The notes under the pieces were generated by a model. The model saw only the letters and a program-made list of their open reading frames with translations. It had not been told where the DNA came from and made no database searches. 64,000 nucleotides of DNA from Isochrysis galbana (lineage: Eukaryota; Haptophyta; Isochrysidales; Isochrysidaceae). Below are positions 1-10,008 of this stretch, piece after piece. Every line of letters begins with the position of its first letter. Within the stretch, counting starts at the first letter, position 1. Location: NCBI GenBank assembly GCA_018136815.1, contig CM030934.1:5897087-5961086 (forward strand), read 5' to 3'. Position numbers and translations under genes: made by a program.

Positions 1-508
1 CTCTTTCCGCGGGGGAACTCTGGGCGCGGAGGGCGGTCGGGAACCATGGGGACACCCCCTGGGACCGGGGAATTATTACCGTATATGGCGAAAACACTAA
101 CGTAAACAACTGGTATCGCCGTCCTCGAGGACGATGCACGACGCGCTGACGGGGCTGCCGCGGCTGGAGGTTGTGCACGCGCGCGGGTGCACGTGCGTCG
201 ACGTGTGCATGCGCGAGACGCGGGCGCCGCTGCGCATGTGATTGCCACTCATCATGCGCACGGCGTGCGCACGCATCTAGCGAAAATCCAGAGTATTCCT
301 CCCAGACATCTTCCACCACCACCCCGCTTCACTCTCCTCTTCCCTCCTCCACATAGTTAGGCAGTATGTATGATGTATGTAGTGGGATAGATGATAGACC
401 GGGCTGCTATTGATTGATGTTTATTGATGTGGTTTTATTTCACCGCGCAGCGCGCGATGCTGAAAATACAAGAATTTTTTTCGAAATGCGGCGGAGCATC
501 GAGACTTC

Positions 509-614
509 GAGACAACTCACTGATGAAAACAAAACTCACTCAATTTTTCTCACACAACGCATGGTGGAGACACCGCATCCGCATAGAGTATATAAAATAC
601 TCTGGATGCGACAG
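509..614 (+). repeat. Dispersed repeat RepC, copy 1
   Basis: About 106 bp that recur in inverted orientation at 25494-25600 with roughly 85-90% identity by eye. Both copies hold the palindromic TATA-like core gagtatataaaatactc (near 586-602 here) next to the word gcggatgcgg or its complement, and a tract reading ctcactcaatttttctcaca. Neither copy has a clear target duplication or open frame. It may be a short non-autonomous element. Confidence 0.6.
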
Positions 615-802
615 GCGGAGAAAAGGCGAGGAGCGAGGAGGGCGTGGGCGTGGGCGTGCGCACAATGGCTCAATAAAGAGTAAACTTAGTAGTAAACAGT
701 AAACCCAAACCCAAACAAAAACAGAAAAACTTTTTGAAAAACTAGCTAACCAATTACCTAGATATCTCAGTTTTATGTAAGGTAACTGGCTAGACTTCGG
801 CA

Positions 803-915
803 TTATCTCGAAGTAAGTACTTAGCTGCAGGCACTATCTTTAAGTAGGTACTTAGCAATGAGTCACTATCTACTTCGAAGTACTTAGTGCTCACAAGACC
901 CTGTTCCACGCCTTA
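803..915 (+). repeat. Three imperfect ~29-bp units (cactatct..aagtacttagc) plus a shared tail
   Basis: Units near 803-828, 831-857 and 863-890 share the words actatct and aagta(g)gtacttagc. A reverse-complement pair of the same unit lies at 9091-9119 and 9123-9151. At both places the array is followed on the + strand by ttccacgcctta (904-915 and 9196-9207). The shared tail suggests a duplicated, partly inverted element rather than chance. Confidence 0.55.
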
Positions 916-1358
916 CGCCAGGCTCCAGATACCCTCGGAGAGCGCACTCACGGAAACGTGAACAAGGGGGCGACAAGCAGCGGACGGCGGCGTTCACTAT
1001 TGCGAAGCGGTTGAAACTCCGTTGCGACAGAGGCGGGGCACGTCATGCGTCTCGTAGCCCGCTGTTTCAACCCTTGCAAAATCCGTCCCTTGTAAAAAAT
1101 TCTAAGAGTACATTTTGGAGAAAATTTAGTGGGGAACGCGAGAATCTAAAGTTCTTTATTGAATACCATCTACTCTCTCTACTCTACAGCTCTAGGAGTA
1201 CTCTAGAGTAGAGTAGGAGTAGGAGTACTTTACATGAGTTTTGAAACCTGTTGGTTTCCATGTGTGCTGCTGGCCCGTCCTTTTTCTCTCACGCGCAGAG
1301 AAAAGAGCGAGCGAGGGTGGAGCGGTCTGCGCGCGAGGTCGGCGCGGCCGGGAAGCCG

Positions 1359-2961
1359 ATGGAATCCGTGCTCGAGGGGGAGCTCTCCGGCTGCGGCGCG
1401 GCGGAAGGGGAGCTAGAGCAGATTGGGATGGAGCTCGGCTCGCCACGCAGCGACGTGCGCCACCTCTGGCTGCAGGAGATGTGGGTGCGCCGCGGGCTGC
1501 TCGACTCCAACGGAGATATTGAGGCAGCTGTCGAGAGGCTCAAGCAGCACTCGTGGTTTCTCCGGCGGAATCAGCGCATCGGCAGGCCCAGGAACGTGGA
1601 AGTGCCAGGCTACCGCACGCCCAACGCCGATCTGCTCCGCCAGCGCAGTATCAACTCGGATGGACGGCGCGCCGACTCTGTAGACTCCAGTGCGAGCGAC
1701 AGCGAGGGGCCTGCTTCCCCCAGCAAGACCCGCACAAGGACCCCTCAACATCTGCCGCAAGCTACGCTCTCGGCGCACGAGTCACCGTTGCACAGATGGC
1801 CCACCGTGCCCACGAACCTTCCTTCTCTTGAGCTCAGCGCAGCTGTGTTGTCCACTGCCAAAAAGGGGGCACAAGTACACTTGACAGTCTATGATTTGTG
1901 TCCCTGCTTTAACTGGTGCGCCCTCTCCCTCTACGGATCTGGCCGGCGCACGGGTATGGGCCCGAATATCTGCGCTGGCCTGGCCCAATGTCGCCGTTAG
2001 GCCTCGCCTGTCTCCCGCTCTACCCCGCTCGACATCATAGGAGCCGTAAGTTGCGCGCCGATTTGACCCATGCTTGTTTTTGTCCGTTGGGCATCAGGTT
2101 GGCACATCGTGTTGGCATCGGAGTCTATCACTCTGGCATCGAAGTTGACGGCATAGAGTACGCTGGCTTCGCACCGTGATGTCCGACCAAGTAGATTTAC
2201 AAATGGAGATCAAGTGCTTAGGCCGTGTTGGGTGCCGACTCATGCACGGAACATGCTCGCAGCACCAAGCTATTTCCACATCATTGATGGGCCGATATGT
2301 GTGGCTTCCCTTCTTAGTAGCAAGACTTGACGTTTCCTCCATCCCGATCCCAATCAGGTATACGTATGATCGCCGTCCCGGTGGAGGCATTCCGCTCCCT
2401 GGAGGGGGCGTCATTGGCATGGATGGCCCTGACTCCCCCTCATCCGAGGAACAAGATGAAGATGACTTCTATTGTGGTGTGGCGTGGCATGCGCCTTACC
2501 ACACTGACCCACTTCTGGCGAGCACATTGCCCTTACGCTGCAGACTGCTCCTCGGCACGTCGGGGCGATCGGCTGTTGCGTGCCGCGAGACACTCCGAGT
2601 GCTGGCGCGCCTTGAGTGGCCCTTTTCGTCGTATAATCTCGTCGACCACAACTGCCATCATTGGTCTGCAGCCGCCGCTAGGGCACTAGGCGTGACGGCA
2701 ACGCCCGCTTGGCTCAACCGGGCAGCGCGACTCCTCGGCTTCATCTCCGGGGCAAGCGATACGACGAAGAAGCCTCGCCAGCAGACACATAGAGACCTCG
2801 AATCGCCGGCAGACCCGGCGGTGTCTCCCTGGGAGCCGAGGGAGCCGAGAGCCACTTCTCAATCATGTTGCGAGCGTGGCAGCTTCTCTGGGTCGGCTTC
2901 CGATGAGCAGCGCGCAGCTTTGCAGCCGCTGCTGCGACGTGACGAGTCCGGTAAGCGGTAG
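1359..2961 (+). CDS. PPPDE-family (DeSI-type) thiol isopeptidase, three exons
   Basis: Papain-fold cysteine peptidases of the PPPDE/DeSI family remove SUMO or ubiquitin-like modifiers in cytosol or nucleus. Exon 1 (1359 to about 1945) encodes an N-terminal helical part that could be a UBA/CUE-like bundle (residues 20-60), a Ser-rich linker and the domain start VHLTVYDL. Exon 2 (2098-2157) carries the catalytic His in YHSGIEV (His codon 2129-2131). Exon 3 (2358-2961) carries the catalytic Cys in VDHNCHHWS (codon 2653-2655) and the typical WLNR helix. Intron 2 (2158-2357) is GT-AG and in frame, giving EYTYD across the junction. Intron 1 is uncertain: the GT at 1954 with the AG at 2097 is off by one base, whereas a GC donor at 1946 restores frame. 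ATG 1359 is chosen, but ATG 1260 is also in frame. The match to human DESI2-like proteins is clear. The exact start is not. Confidence 0.82.
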
Positions 2962-4126
2962 AAGCTGGACATCTACCTCATGGGATGCGACGGGAGGGAG
3001 AGGATGTGCGTTTGAGGAAAGTATGGGCCCCATCCTCCTTTCTCCCTCGCTACGCTGTACGATTTGACTCCTAGCTCTCCTGCCCGTCGTTGTTCTTGGT
3101 CTACGCTGTACGATTTGACTCCTAGCTCTCCTGCCCGTCGTTGTTCTTGGTCTCTTCCCCACTTGATCACTTGACCCTTTTCGACCGTGTTGACTGGCCA
3201 TCGAATTCAAGCTCTTCTCGTGAGTCCTGACTGCGTGAGCTGCAAAGTGCACCGACGAGCTATTGTACGTGCTAACGATGCTCACGCATCTCATGTATTT
3301 GTCGTGTGACGTGCGATCCCCTGTGCAATGACCATTGCCCCGAGCCCCGAGTGGAGAACCTAGGTAGTGTGACCCATAAAAAAACATCTGAAGATTCTGG
3401 GCTAATACCAACTAGGTCTAGGTAATCCTTAGTAATCCTACCATCTCGCCGACACTGGCCCCTTTCTTACCCCTCCCTCAACCACCTCCCTTTCCCCCCA
3501 TCATTCCTTTGTCCTCGGTATCCGGGGCACGGCCCAGGTGCGCTACCGTAGGCCTGGTTCAGAGTGCGGGTTCAGGGCAGGCTTTTTGAATTCGTGGTGT
3601 GCTTGATTGACTTATAGTGCTTGGGCTTTGTTGTGTCACGTATGGGTATGGGTAAGTCGGGTTCCGTTATGCCGTTCCGCGTGAGTGCTTGTCCACTAGT
3701 GTGGCCGCCTCTCAGGCGCGGTTTGTTTTGGGTTCCCCGGCTACTATATGCGCCACTCCTAGCGCGGTGGTTAGCGTTAGGAGTTAGGAGCTCTGCGCTG
3801 GGGTCTAGTTTGCCTTTTGTGTCTTGTGTGCCTAGCGTGAAAAGAGGGTATAGATCGTTCATGTCTATCCTTTTCGTCGGCTGTCTGCCCATACCCGCTC
3901 CCGCTCGGGCAGTCCTAGCCGAATCCGTCGTGTTCGCAAATAGTAGAGCCTTGCTAAGAGTCGTGTATCTTTCTATCGTTCTTATAAGCAGCGATTCTTC
4001 TGAGAATGCGGAGCCGTCGTAATGTATTCTGTAGAAATCAGTTATGATGTACTCCCCTCTGGAGTAGGACGGAAGTTGATAAGTTGATAGTAGTCTAGTC
4101 TACCGGTGGCACGGCGGGCAGGCGCG
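2962..4126. other. Intergenic region between the PPPDE and type II membrane protein genes
   Basis: No supported gene. It contains a 51-bp tandem duplication (3051-3152). An open frame at 3621-4022 (133 codons, non-ATG start) has no recognisable domain and mixed composition, so I do not call it. Confidence 0.5.
3051..3152 (+). repeat. 51-bp exact-looking tandem duplication
   Basis: The unit starting tacgctgtacgatttgact occurs at 3051-3101 and again at 3102-3152 with no difference I can see. It sits about 90 bp after the PPPDE stop codon and so is probably in the 3' UTR. It looks like a recent slippage or unequal-crossover event. Confidence 0.85.
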
Positions 4127-5458
4127 ATGGCGGCCAATGCCAATGCGGCGCGCGGGGGACGCAAGGCGAAGCGGTACGCGCGGATGGCGGCGAGTGACGA
4201 AGACACTGCCGAGCTCGGCGCCTGCGAGGAGAGTCCTAGAGCGCTTCTCTCCGACCACGAGGAGCGGAGAGATTGCCGCCTCTTCGCACTGAGTGTGTGT
4301 GGACTGCTGGCGTCTCTCGTGATGCTGGTGCTTGTGCTGCGTGTGCTGCTCGCCAAGCAGCTCGCAGTGGCCAACGGTGGGGACAGCAGCGTCTCGCTGC
4401 TGGACGAGCTACGACCCCCTTCAACCTCAACGCCGCCTCCGCCCGCCGAGCCACCGGCTGCCCTCCCACTGCCACTTCATTCGGCAGCGCCGCCGCCACC
4501 CCTGCTGCCCCTACCGCCCCTGCTCCGGCCGCCGAGGTGTGCGTGGGCGCATGGGATGATCAATCTGAGAGATCTAGATCCACCCGTGTGGTGCATTTCA
4601 CGCAGCGAGGACGAGTCGGACTGCATTCGTTCGTACGTCTATTTCACAGATAGTGGTGGCTTGGACCAGTACAGTCGATGCGAGTATGCACACGGGAAGT
4701 GTGTCGCAGCGGCCGCAAATGTTGCGTGCCCCAGGCCACCGTCCTCGCCTCCGCCCCCACCCTCACCCTCACCGCCACCGCCTCCGCGACCTCCGCCTCC
4801 ACGCCCCCCATGGACCGTCCCGACCGTGAAGGTTGTGGACGTGATCAACAGCCGCTTCTCCGGCGGGCACGCCTCGAGTGATCTCGCTTCAGCCGGGGTG
4901 TTGGTCCGCGTGTTTGACGACTTGACGGATCCTGAACGGCCGTGGCTGCCCTGTCCCCGCGACAAGCCGTGGCTTGCCGGCTGTGCAAGGTTTTCCGACC
5001 ATTTCTCCGCCTCGCTCGTGTGGCCGGGTCACACGGAGGTGTACACGACCGGGAGAGGTGGATTTGTGTTGCGCCCGACGGCCGTGCGCCAAGTGTGCTT
5101 TTATCACATGGACGGTACCACGATGAGCAAAGCAGGCAACCCCTGCCCCGAATTTTGCACCTCGCCTGGGGCGCGTATGTGGCGGTGTGCTTGGCCCCCG
5201 CCGCAAATGCAACAGGGCATGAACATTCAGCGCGGCGAGGATCACAACGAGATAATTCTTGATGCTGCAACATGGGTACACAACTTGCCCCACACGATCG
5301 AAGCGGTCTTCACCATTCCAACGAACGATCCTCGATCGAAGGAGGAAGCGCGCCGGGTGCATCAAAAGTATTTGGGAGACACAGGCCTGCGAGTAGAGGA
5401 TGTGCCGTTCCTCTTGTACGATAAGACAAAGACCATCCCGTTTACAGAGCTCCGTTGA
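4127..5458 (+). CDS. Type II membrane protein with proline-rich hinges and Cys-rich lumenal domains
   Basis: 443 codons from ATG 4127; an upstream GTG at 4106 is in frame but less likely. Residues 1-50 are basic/acidic and cytosolic. Residues 51-75 form a single hydrophobic segment with no cleavage-type signal, so a type II anchor is inferred. Two proline-rich linkers (about 94-140 and 210-240) separate two folded parts. The first has several Cys (WCISR, DCIRSY, RCEYAHGKC). The second has a Cys-rich middle and a closing segment around residues 374-394 reading NEIILDAATWVHNLPHTIEA. I recall similar 'E(I/V)(I/V)LDA..W..NLP..IEAVF' endings in algal secreted proteins but cannot name a function. 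It could be a cell-wall or Golgi protein, or a glycosyltransferase-associated protein. It is intronless as read. Function unknown. Confidence 0.7.
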   Translation: MAANANAARGGRKAKRYARMAASDEDTAELGACEESPRALLSDHEERRDCRLFALSVCGLLASLVMLVLVLRVLLAKQLAVANGGDSSVSLLDELRPPSTSTPPPPAEPPAALPLPLHSAAPPPPLLPLPPLLRPPRCAWAHGMINLRDLDPPVWCISRSEDESDCIRSYVYFTDSGGLDQYSRCEYAHGKCVAAAANVACPRPPSSPPPPPSPSPPPPPRPPPPRPPWTVPTVKVVDVINSRFSGGHASSDLASAGVLVRVFDDLTDPERPWLPCPRDKPWLAGCARFSDHFSASLVWPGHTEVYTTGRGGFVLRPTAVRQVCFYHMDGTTMSKAGNPCPEFCTSPGARMWRCAWPPPQMQQGMNIQRGEDHNEIILDAATWVHNLPHTIEAVFTIPTNDPRSKEEARRVHQKYLGDTGLRVEDVPFLLYDKTKTIPFTELR

Positions 5459-5849
5459 TGAATGTGTTGCAATAGCATTTACTAGTATCTGTGCAAACCG
5501 CCCAAGGGAATTAGACTGCTCTATTGCTGCTCTCGTGGCCGCTTCTTTCACCTATCATGCGTCATATTGCCTCTTGCCTGGGGCCTCCTAGCTATTTCAC
5601 GGGTATGATCGGATTTGCAATGGCTGTTAGCCTCATGCATCCCATCTGTGTCGATCACACTTCTCATTGCCTCGGCCACCCCAGGTCAAGTACCAAAAGT
5701 GCTGCTACTACTATGAGTATTGGTGAAACAATAGCACGTGCCCTCGCTCCGGCTCCCGCCGGCTGCACCCCCGACTCCCCCCCAACACCTCCTCGCATGA
5801 CGTATACATACCGTATACGTATACTTATTACTTATGCTCTGGCGGATCG
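5459..5849. other. Intergenic region after the membrane protein gene
   Basis: No gene recognised. A short run of alternating pyrimidine/purine words (gacgtatacataccgtatacgtatac) lies at 5799-5824, close to the left edge of the retroelement-like copy at 5850. Confidence 0.4.
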
Positions 5850-7060
5850 AGCATGACCACTTGCTCGATATTCGAGGAGACGGAAGGAGAACGATCGGCG
5901 GGAGGCGCGGCGGGAGCGGCAGGGAGTGGTGGAATGGCGGGCTTGTCCGCCTCCTCAGCAGAGAGCAGAGGGAGGCGGGAAGACGGGCTTGGGCGAGGGC
6001 GAGCGCGACGACGGAGCGGACATGGCTGGGCGACTGAGAATGGATAGGCTGAGGCTGTGGCTGTGCGCTGTGGCTGAGGTTGAGGATTGGTACGAGTGCA
6101 GTATTGAGAACGAGGGACGAGAACGGGAAAGAGAACGAGAACAAGAGCGACGAACGACTAATAACGATAGACGACAAACGACAGACGGCCAGAATCAGAA
6201 TCCGACGGATTGATGACACGACACCACACTCATATCAACACTCTCCACACTTACATTGTGATGGGCTGTGTAGAGCTGTGGCTGTGGTGCGGCTGGGTGT
6301 GAGTGGGAGGTGAGAAGTAACATGGGATGTATGGCTCACTTGGAGCGTGGGAGGGGAGACAACAGGGAGCGAAGGAGCACACGGGGACGGGGCTGGGACC
6401 GTGGGCACACTCTCGGTCGACATGGGGCGTCGCAGCACAAGGACGGAGACGAGGAGCAGACGGGAGAGGCACGAGGGGGCGCTCGAGCGGCGATGCTGAG
6501 CGTACTTGGGACACCGAGGGAAAACGTCACGCGCGGGGGGGAGGGAATCGCGCGGGAAAGAACTAGACAAAAGGAGGCCGGAAACTCAAGGAAGCGCTCG
6601 GGGAGAAACGGGAGGGGAGAGAGGGGGGAGGGCTTCCGCGGGGGACCCGGGGAGAGGAGAGGAGAAGGGAGGGGGGGCGGACCGATACGGGACGATACGG
6701 GAAGAAGGGAGCTGGGGCGCGGCGACGGAGAGGGAGTCGCGCGGGAAGACCTAAAAATGGAACATACGAGGGGGAAGTGTACAAGGCCCCCCCCTTTACC
6801 CTTTACCCGCGACATACATCTTACATATCTTCAGCACGGAGCAACGCGCAGAGACCTGCTGACTGCTGACAGACCGAACGACCGGACAAGGAAGAGAATG
6901 CCAATGCCAACAAGAGAGCGACCGGGCGACGGACGATCCGACGGGGCGACATTTACGCACAGGAATAAGGAAGGAATCTTTCGGCAAAAAAGCCATAAGT
7001 GAATTGATGAAGACCGAAGTCCGAAGTAAAGCAGCGCCGGCCCTGGTGCCGACACCTGAC
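5850..7060 (-). mobile_element. Family B retroelement leader/gag-like segment, copy 1 (diverged)
   Basis: On the - strand this segment aligns by eye with 38097-38950 and 55346-56196. Shared landmarks are the peptide SHVRSVVALALAQAR (around 5985-6030), the run of Arg/Ser codons before it, and a leader with ccgtcggatcgtccgtcgcc (about 6920-6945) and ttacttcgg near 7015-7025. Compared with the other copies it has about 600 extra bases (roughly 6250-6850), either an insertion here or a deletion in the others. Protein reading is broken, so it is an old copy. Assignment to an LTR element rests on the neighbouring RNase H remnant at copy 2. Confidence 0.5.
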
Positions 7061-9090
7061 CGTCCGTCCAGGTGTGGTTAGTTTTCGCCCTGTTTGGTTA
7101 TTTAGTTTGTGTGGTTCTGTGCCCTCCGGCTCTTTTGGAGTCCTTGCGTTGTAGTCTCCCGTGTCTACCTCGGACCTAAGAAGTTATCATTCTCATTCTC
7201 TCTCTTCCACTAGCTCGCTAGCTAGCCTCGTCCCTACTCTCCGACGCCACGCGTCGCAATTCTCCGACCGTAAGCCTACCCCATCGCTCGTAGCGTTCGA
7301 TGGCAGACACTCTCAGACCCGACTCTTACTATGATCTATCAGACATTTTCCCGCCAGCAACGATCAAATAAAAAATAATTACAACTGGGAATATCGGCGG
7401 CTGCACTGAGCCGCTGGCCGATGCCGCACGCCGACGCAGGTGAAGACGCCGCTGCAGATGAAGACGGAGGGGCTTGGGTTCACCCTCCGTGGCGGCTGGG
7501 GCGCGCCCTACCCACACGTCAATGCGCCCATCTTCGAAGGCTGGAAGCAGAAGGGATGTGTGCTGACGCTCAATGCTGCAGCACTCTCCTTGATCAACCA
7601 CGACACCGCCACATGCGAGCCCTTCATAAGCCTTACCGTCATGAACAAGTCCATCATAAGGCGTCTTTCTTTCGCTGGATTTCGCCACATGGAGTTGACG
7701 GTGCAGGACAGCACGTGCCTGCAGCTCATCTTCGTTCGTTGACTTCCTCTTCAAGTACGACCTGCACTCCCACTTCACGTACCACCAAGATCTTCGGCAA
7801 CGAAACATCTCTTATATGGCTACTTTACGTGAATGTGGGCCTTAGGGGGAAAAGTTGGCATGCGCACGCACGGCGCCCCCGCGGGGGGGGCCGATGCACA
7901 TCGCGCCGTGCCCATAATTACAAGTAATCACAATCGAAAAGCGCCGACACTGCGCCCTCCGGGGGGACACGCGTCGCGGGAAGCAGGGAATGTTACGCTA
8001 GTCTACATTTCATTTTAAAATAACAACTATGGACATTCGATCGCTCAATTCGACTCATGTCCCACAATTGACGGAACGACACCTTCCGCTGCTGCGCTTC
8101 CCATGTGTCCGCATGAGTGAATGAATCAGCTTGAGGATCTTGTTTTGAATAGAACGGGTGTGTGCGCGCGGGCTTCGATGTGCGCGCGCGGGCTCCGCAG
8201 CTGTATGTGGCGTCGATGCCGCAGTTGGAGTGAAGGAGTGTGCGTGCAGTGCAGGTGCCTGCTTATTTTTTCCGATAACATGGGTGGTGTGCCCCACCAC
8301 TTGATCAATTTTGGCTCTCAACTTGCAATCCCACGCGAGCACGATCAACAGCCACCTTGGCGGGCTACTGGCCGCCCAGCGCGCCCCGTTCACCGTGTCT
8401 TCACCTGCACCTGCAGTTCCTGCACTCTCACCTTCACCTGCACCTTCACTGAAGAAAAAACTTCGGACCAGCACCTTCCCAGTTGGAAAATTTTTTTATT
8501 ATCAACGAACCTTCTACGACCGCGTCAGCTGCCGGCTCGATCGAACGGCCCTCTGCCTATGAGCCCGTAGTCATCGCGTGTTCGACAAGGGCTCGTATCT
8601 ATATCTAGCTAGATGGCAGATTTCCTCCAAACCCTGATATCTAGATAGGACAAAATCCAACCTATTCATAGCCTTAATGATTTGGAGCGGTACTTGATAC
8701 TTGAACCTGCCGGCTGAAGACGAAGACAACTTAGACCTCGGCGTGTTAGTGTTAGCATGGTGGATGGTGGAAGCAGCGCGACCACAGCGGCCCGGGTGGG
8801 CTGCCCGTCCTTGCTAAGATGGCCCGACGATATCTCGGTAGGCCTGCGAGCTCGGCCGGAGTTGAACGGATGTTCTCTGATAAAGGCCGGTAAGTTGCAC
8901 GATGACGATGCTCTAAAGGCTTCCCAAGCAGATGAAAGCTTAGAGCATGCTTTGCTCGCAGCAGCCAATTGTGAATGAGTGAGAGCTTGATTGAGCTTGA
9001 GCTTGCGCATTTATTTATCATTACGTGGGCTCACACGCAAGCGCGCGCGCGCGGGCGGTATTAATTGGGTATAAACAGGTTATGCCCCAT
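7061..9090. other. Unassigned region with short open frames only
   Basis: No domain-bearing gene is visible. Besides the possible exon at 7440-7742 there is a 139-codon - frame (8055-8474) whose N-terminal part is a Gly/Glu/Ala repeat produced by ggtgcaggtgaaggtg-like DNA. I do not treat it as a gene. Several pyrimidine-rich and TATA-like words occur, but none can be tied to a transcript. Confidence 0.4.
7440..7742 (+). CDS. Possible terminal exon or small ORF, unknown
   Basis: About 100 codons that start immediately after a splice-acceptor-like gacgcag and end at TGA 7740-7742. The first ATG is at 7458. The peptide is of balanced composition (EGLGFTLRGGWGAPYPHVN near the start; MELTVQDSTCLQLIFVR at the end), unlike the low-complexity shadows around it. 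I do not recognise the family and see no upstream exon. It could be the last exon of a gene or a chance frame. The opposite strand also has a 159-codon frame here. Confidence 0.25.
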   Translation: MKTPLQMKTEGLGFTLRGGWGAPYPHVNAPIFEGWKQKGCVLTLNAAALSLINHDTATCEPFISLTVMNKSIIRRLSFAGFRHMELTVQDSTCLQLIFVR

Positions 9091-9207
9091 ATGCTAAGTA
9101 CCTACTTAGAGATAGTGCTCCAATGCTAAGTACCTACTTGAAGATAGTGCCAAAGCGTGGTAGATAGCCAACTAAGTAGTTAGCTGGGTAACTTGTTCCA
9201 CGCCTTA
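9091..9207 (-). repeat. Two ~29-bp units, inverted relative to 803-915
   Basis: Units atgctaagtacctacttaga.. (9091-9119) and atgctaagtacctacttgaa.. (9123-9151) are the reverse complement of the units at 831-890. They are followed at 9193-9207 by ttgttccacgcctta, which also follows the first array in the same + orientation. So the repeats are flipped while the tail is not. Confidence 0.55.
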
Positions 9208-9342
9208 TTTACGATATGTTGATATTTCTGCCTGGGCCTACCCATCTAGGGCTGTTGTGCTGTAGTCCTCCCGTCGTCCTCGTGTCCTCGTCCTCGGTCC
9301 TCCACCTCCCACATCCCACATGCCCTGGTGGACTGCCGCGAC

Positions 9343-9442
9343 NNNNNNNNNNNNNNNNNNNNNNNNNNNNNNNNNNNNNNNNNNNNNNNNNNNNNNNNNN
9401 NNNNNNNNNNNNNNNNNNNNNNNNNNNNNNNNNNNNNNNNNN
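9343..9442. other. Assembly gap of 100 N
   Basis: Exactly 100 undetermined bases. The real gap size is probably unknown. Any open frame crossing it is meaningless. Confidence 0.99.
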
Positions 9443-9710
9443 GGCTCAGGCGAGAGAATCGCATGTTGAGCGGCACCTGCCGCTGCCTCCACCGGCCCCT
9501 TCATCCCCGCAGCCTCCTCCTCCTCCATTCAGTCAGTCGTGGCTTCTGTCACGGCCCCAGAGAGAGTCCCTCGTCGCCCTTCTCCCGGGAGCGAACAAGC
9601 GCTCTTCATTCGACAATACCGGTGGGTGGGCCCTCTCATGCACGGACCACCTCGGAGGTGGAGCGAGAGCGCGCCACACACTCATTTATAGTCCGTCGGA
9701 CTCCGAGGAT

Positions 9711-9712
<2 letters not shown>

Positions 9713-9782
<70 letters not shown>

Positions 9783-9998
9783 CATCGAGCCGCTCGCTGG
9801 TCGTCATCTCTCTATCCCTCTCCCTCTCTCTCTCCTTCCCTCCGTCCCTCTCTCTCTCTCTCCCTCTCTCCCTCTCCCTCTCTCCCTCTCCCTCTCCCTC
9901 CCCCTCCCCCCCCCCCCCCCCCCCCTCCTCTCCTGTCCTCTCCCGCCTCCCTTCCTCCCTCTCCCTTTCTCTCCCTTTCTCTCCCTCTCGCCTTCCCC
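9713..9998. repeat. (GA)n microsatellite followed by pyrimidine tract with poly-C
   Basis: 9713-9778 is an almost pure (AG) run. 9803-9998 is almost entirely C and T, with an uninterrupted C run at about 9906-9925. It lies directly upstream of the PAP/fibrillin ATG at 10009 and probably includes its 5' UTR. Such pyrimidine-rich leaders also precede other genes in this window (18.76-18.96 kb on -). Confidence 0.85.
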
Positions 9999-10008
9999 TC
10001 CGGGGGCA

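Larger units (their letters stand above)
1..1358. other. Unassigned 5' region without a convincing gene
   Basis: I see no recognisable coding region here. Short open frames (for example 134-241 on + and 540-803 on -) have no domain or codon-use support. The stretch contains two repeat features listed separately (509-614 and 803-915). Just before the PPPDE gene, 1150-1235 is a degenerate run of ctact/tagag words that is partly palindromic (ctctaggagtactctagag around 1189-1207). Confidence 0.5.

Noticed and set aside
8055-8474. 139-codon - frame with Gly/Glu-rich start
   Set aside because: Driven by a ggtgcaggtgaag-type repeat; no domain and no conserved partner.
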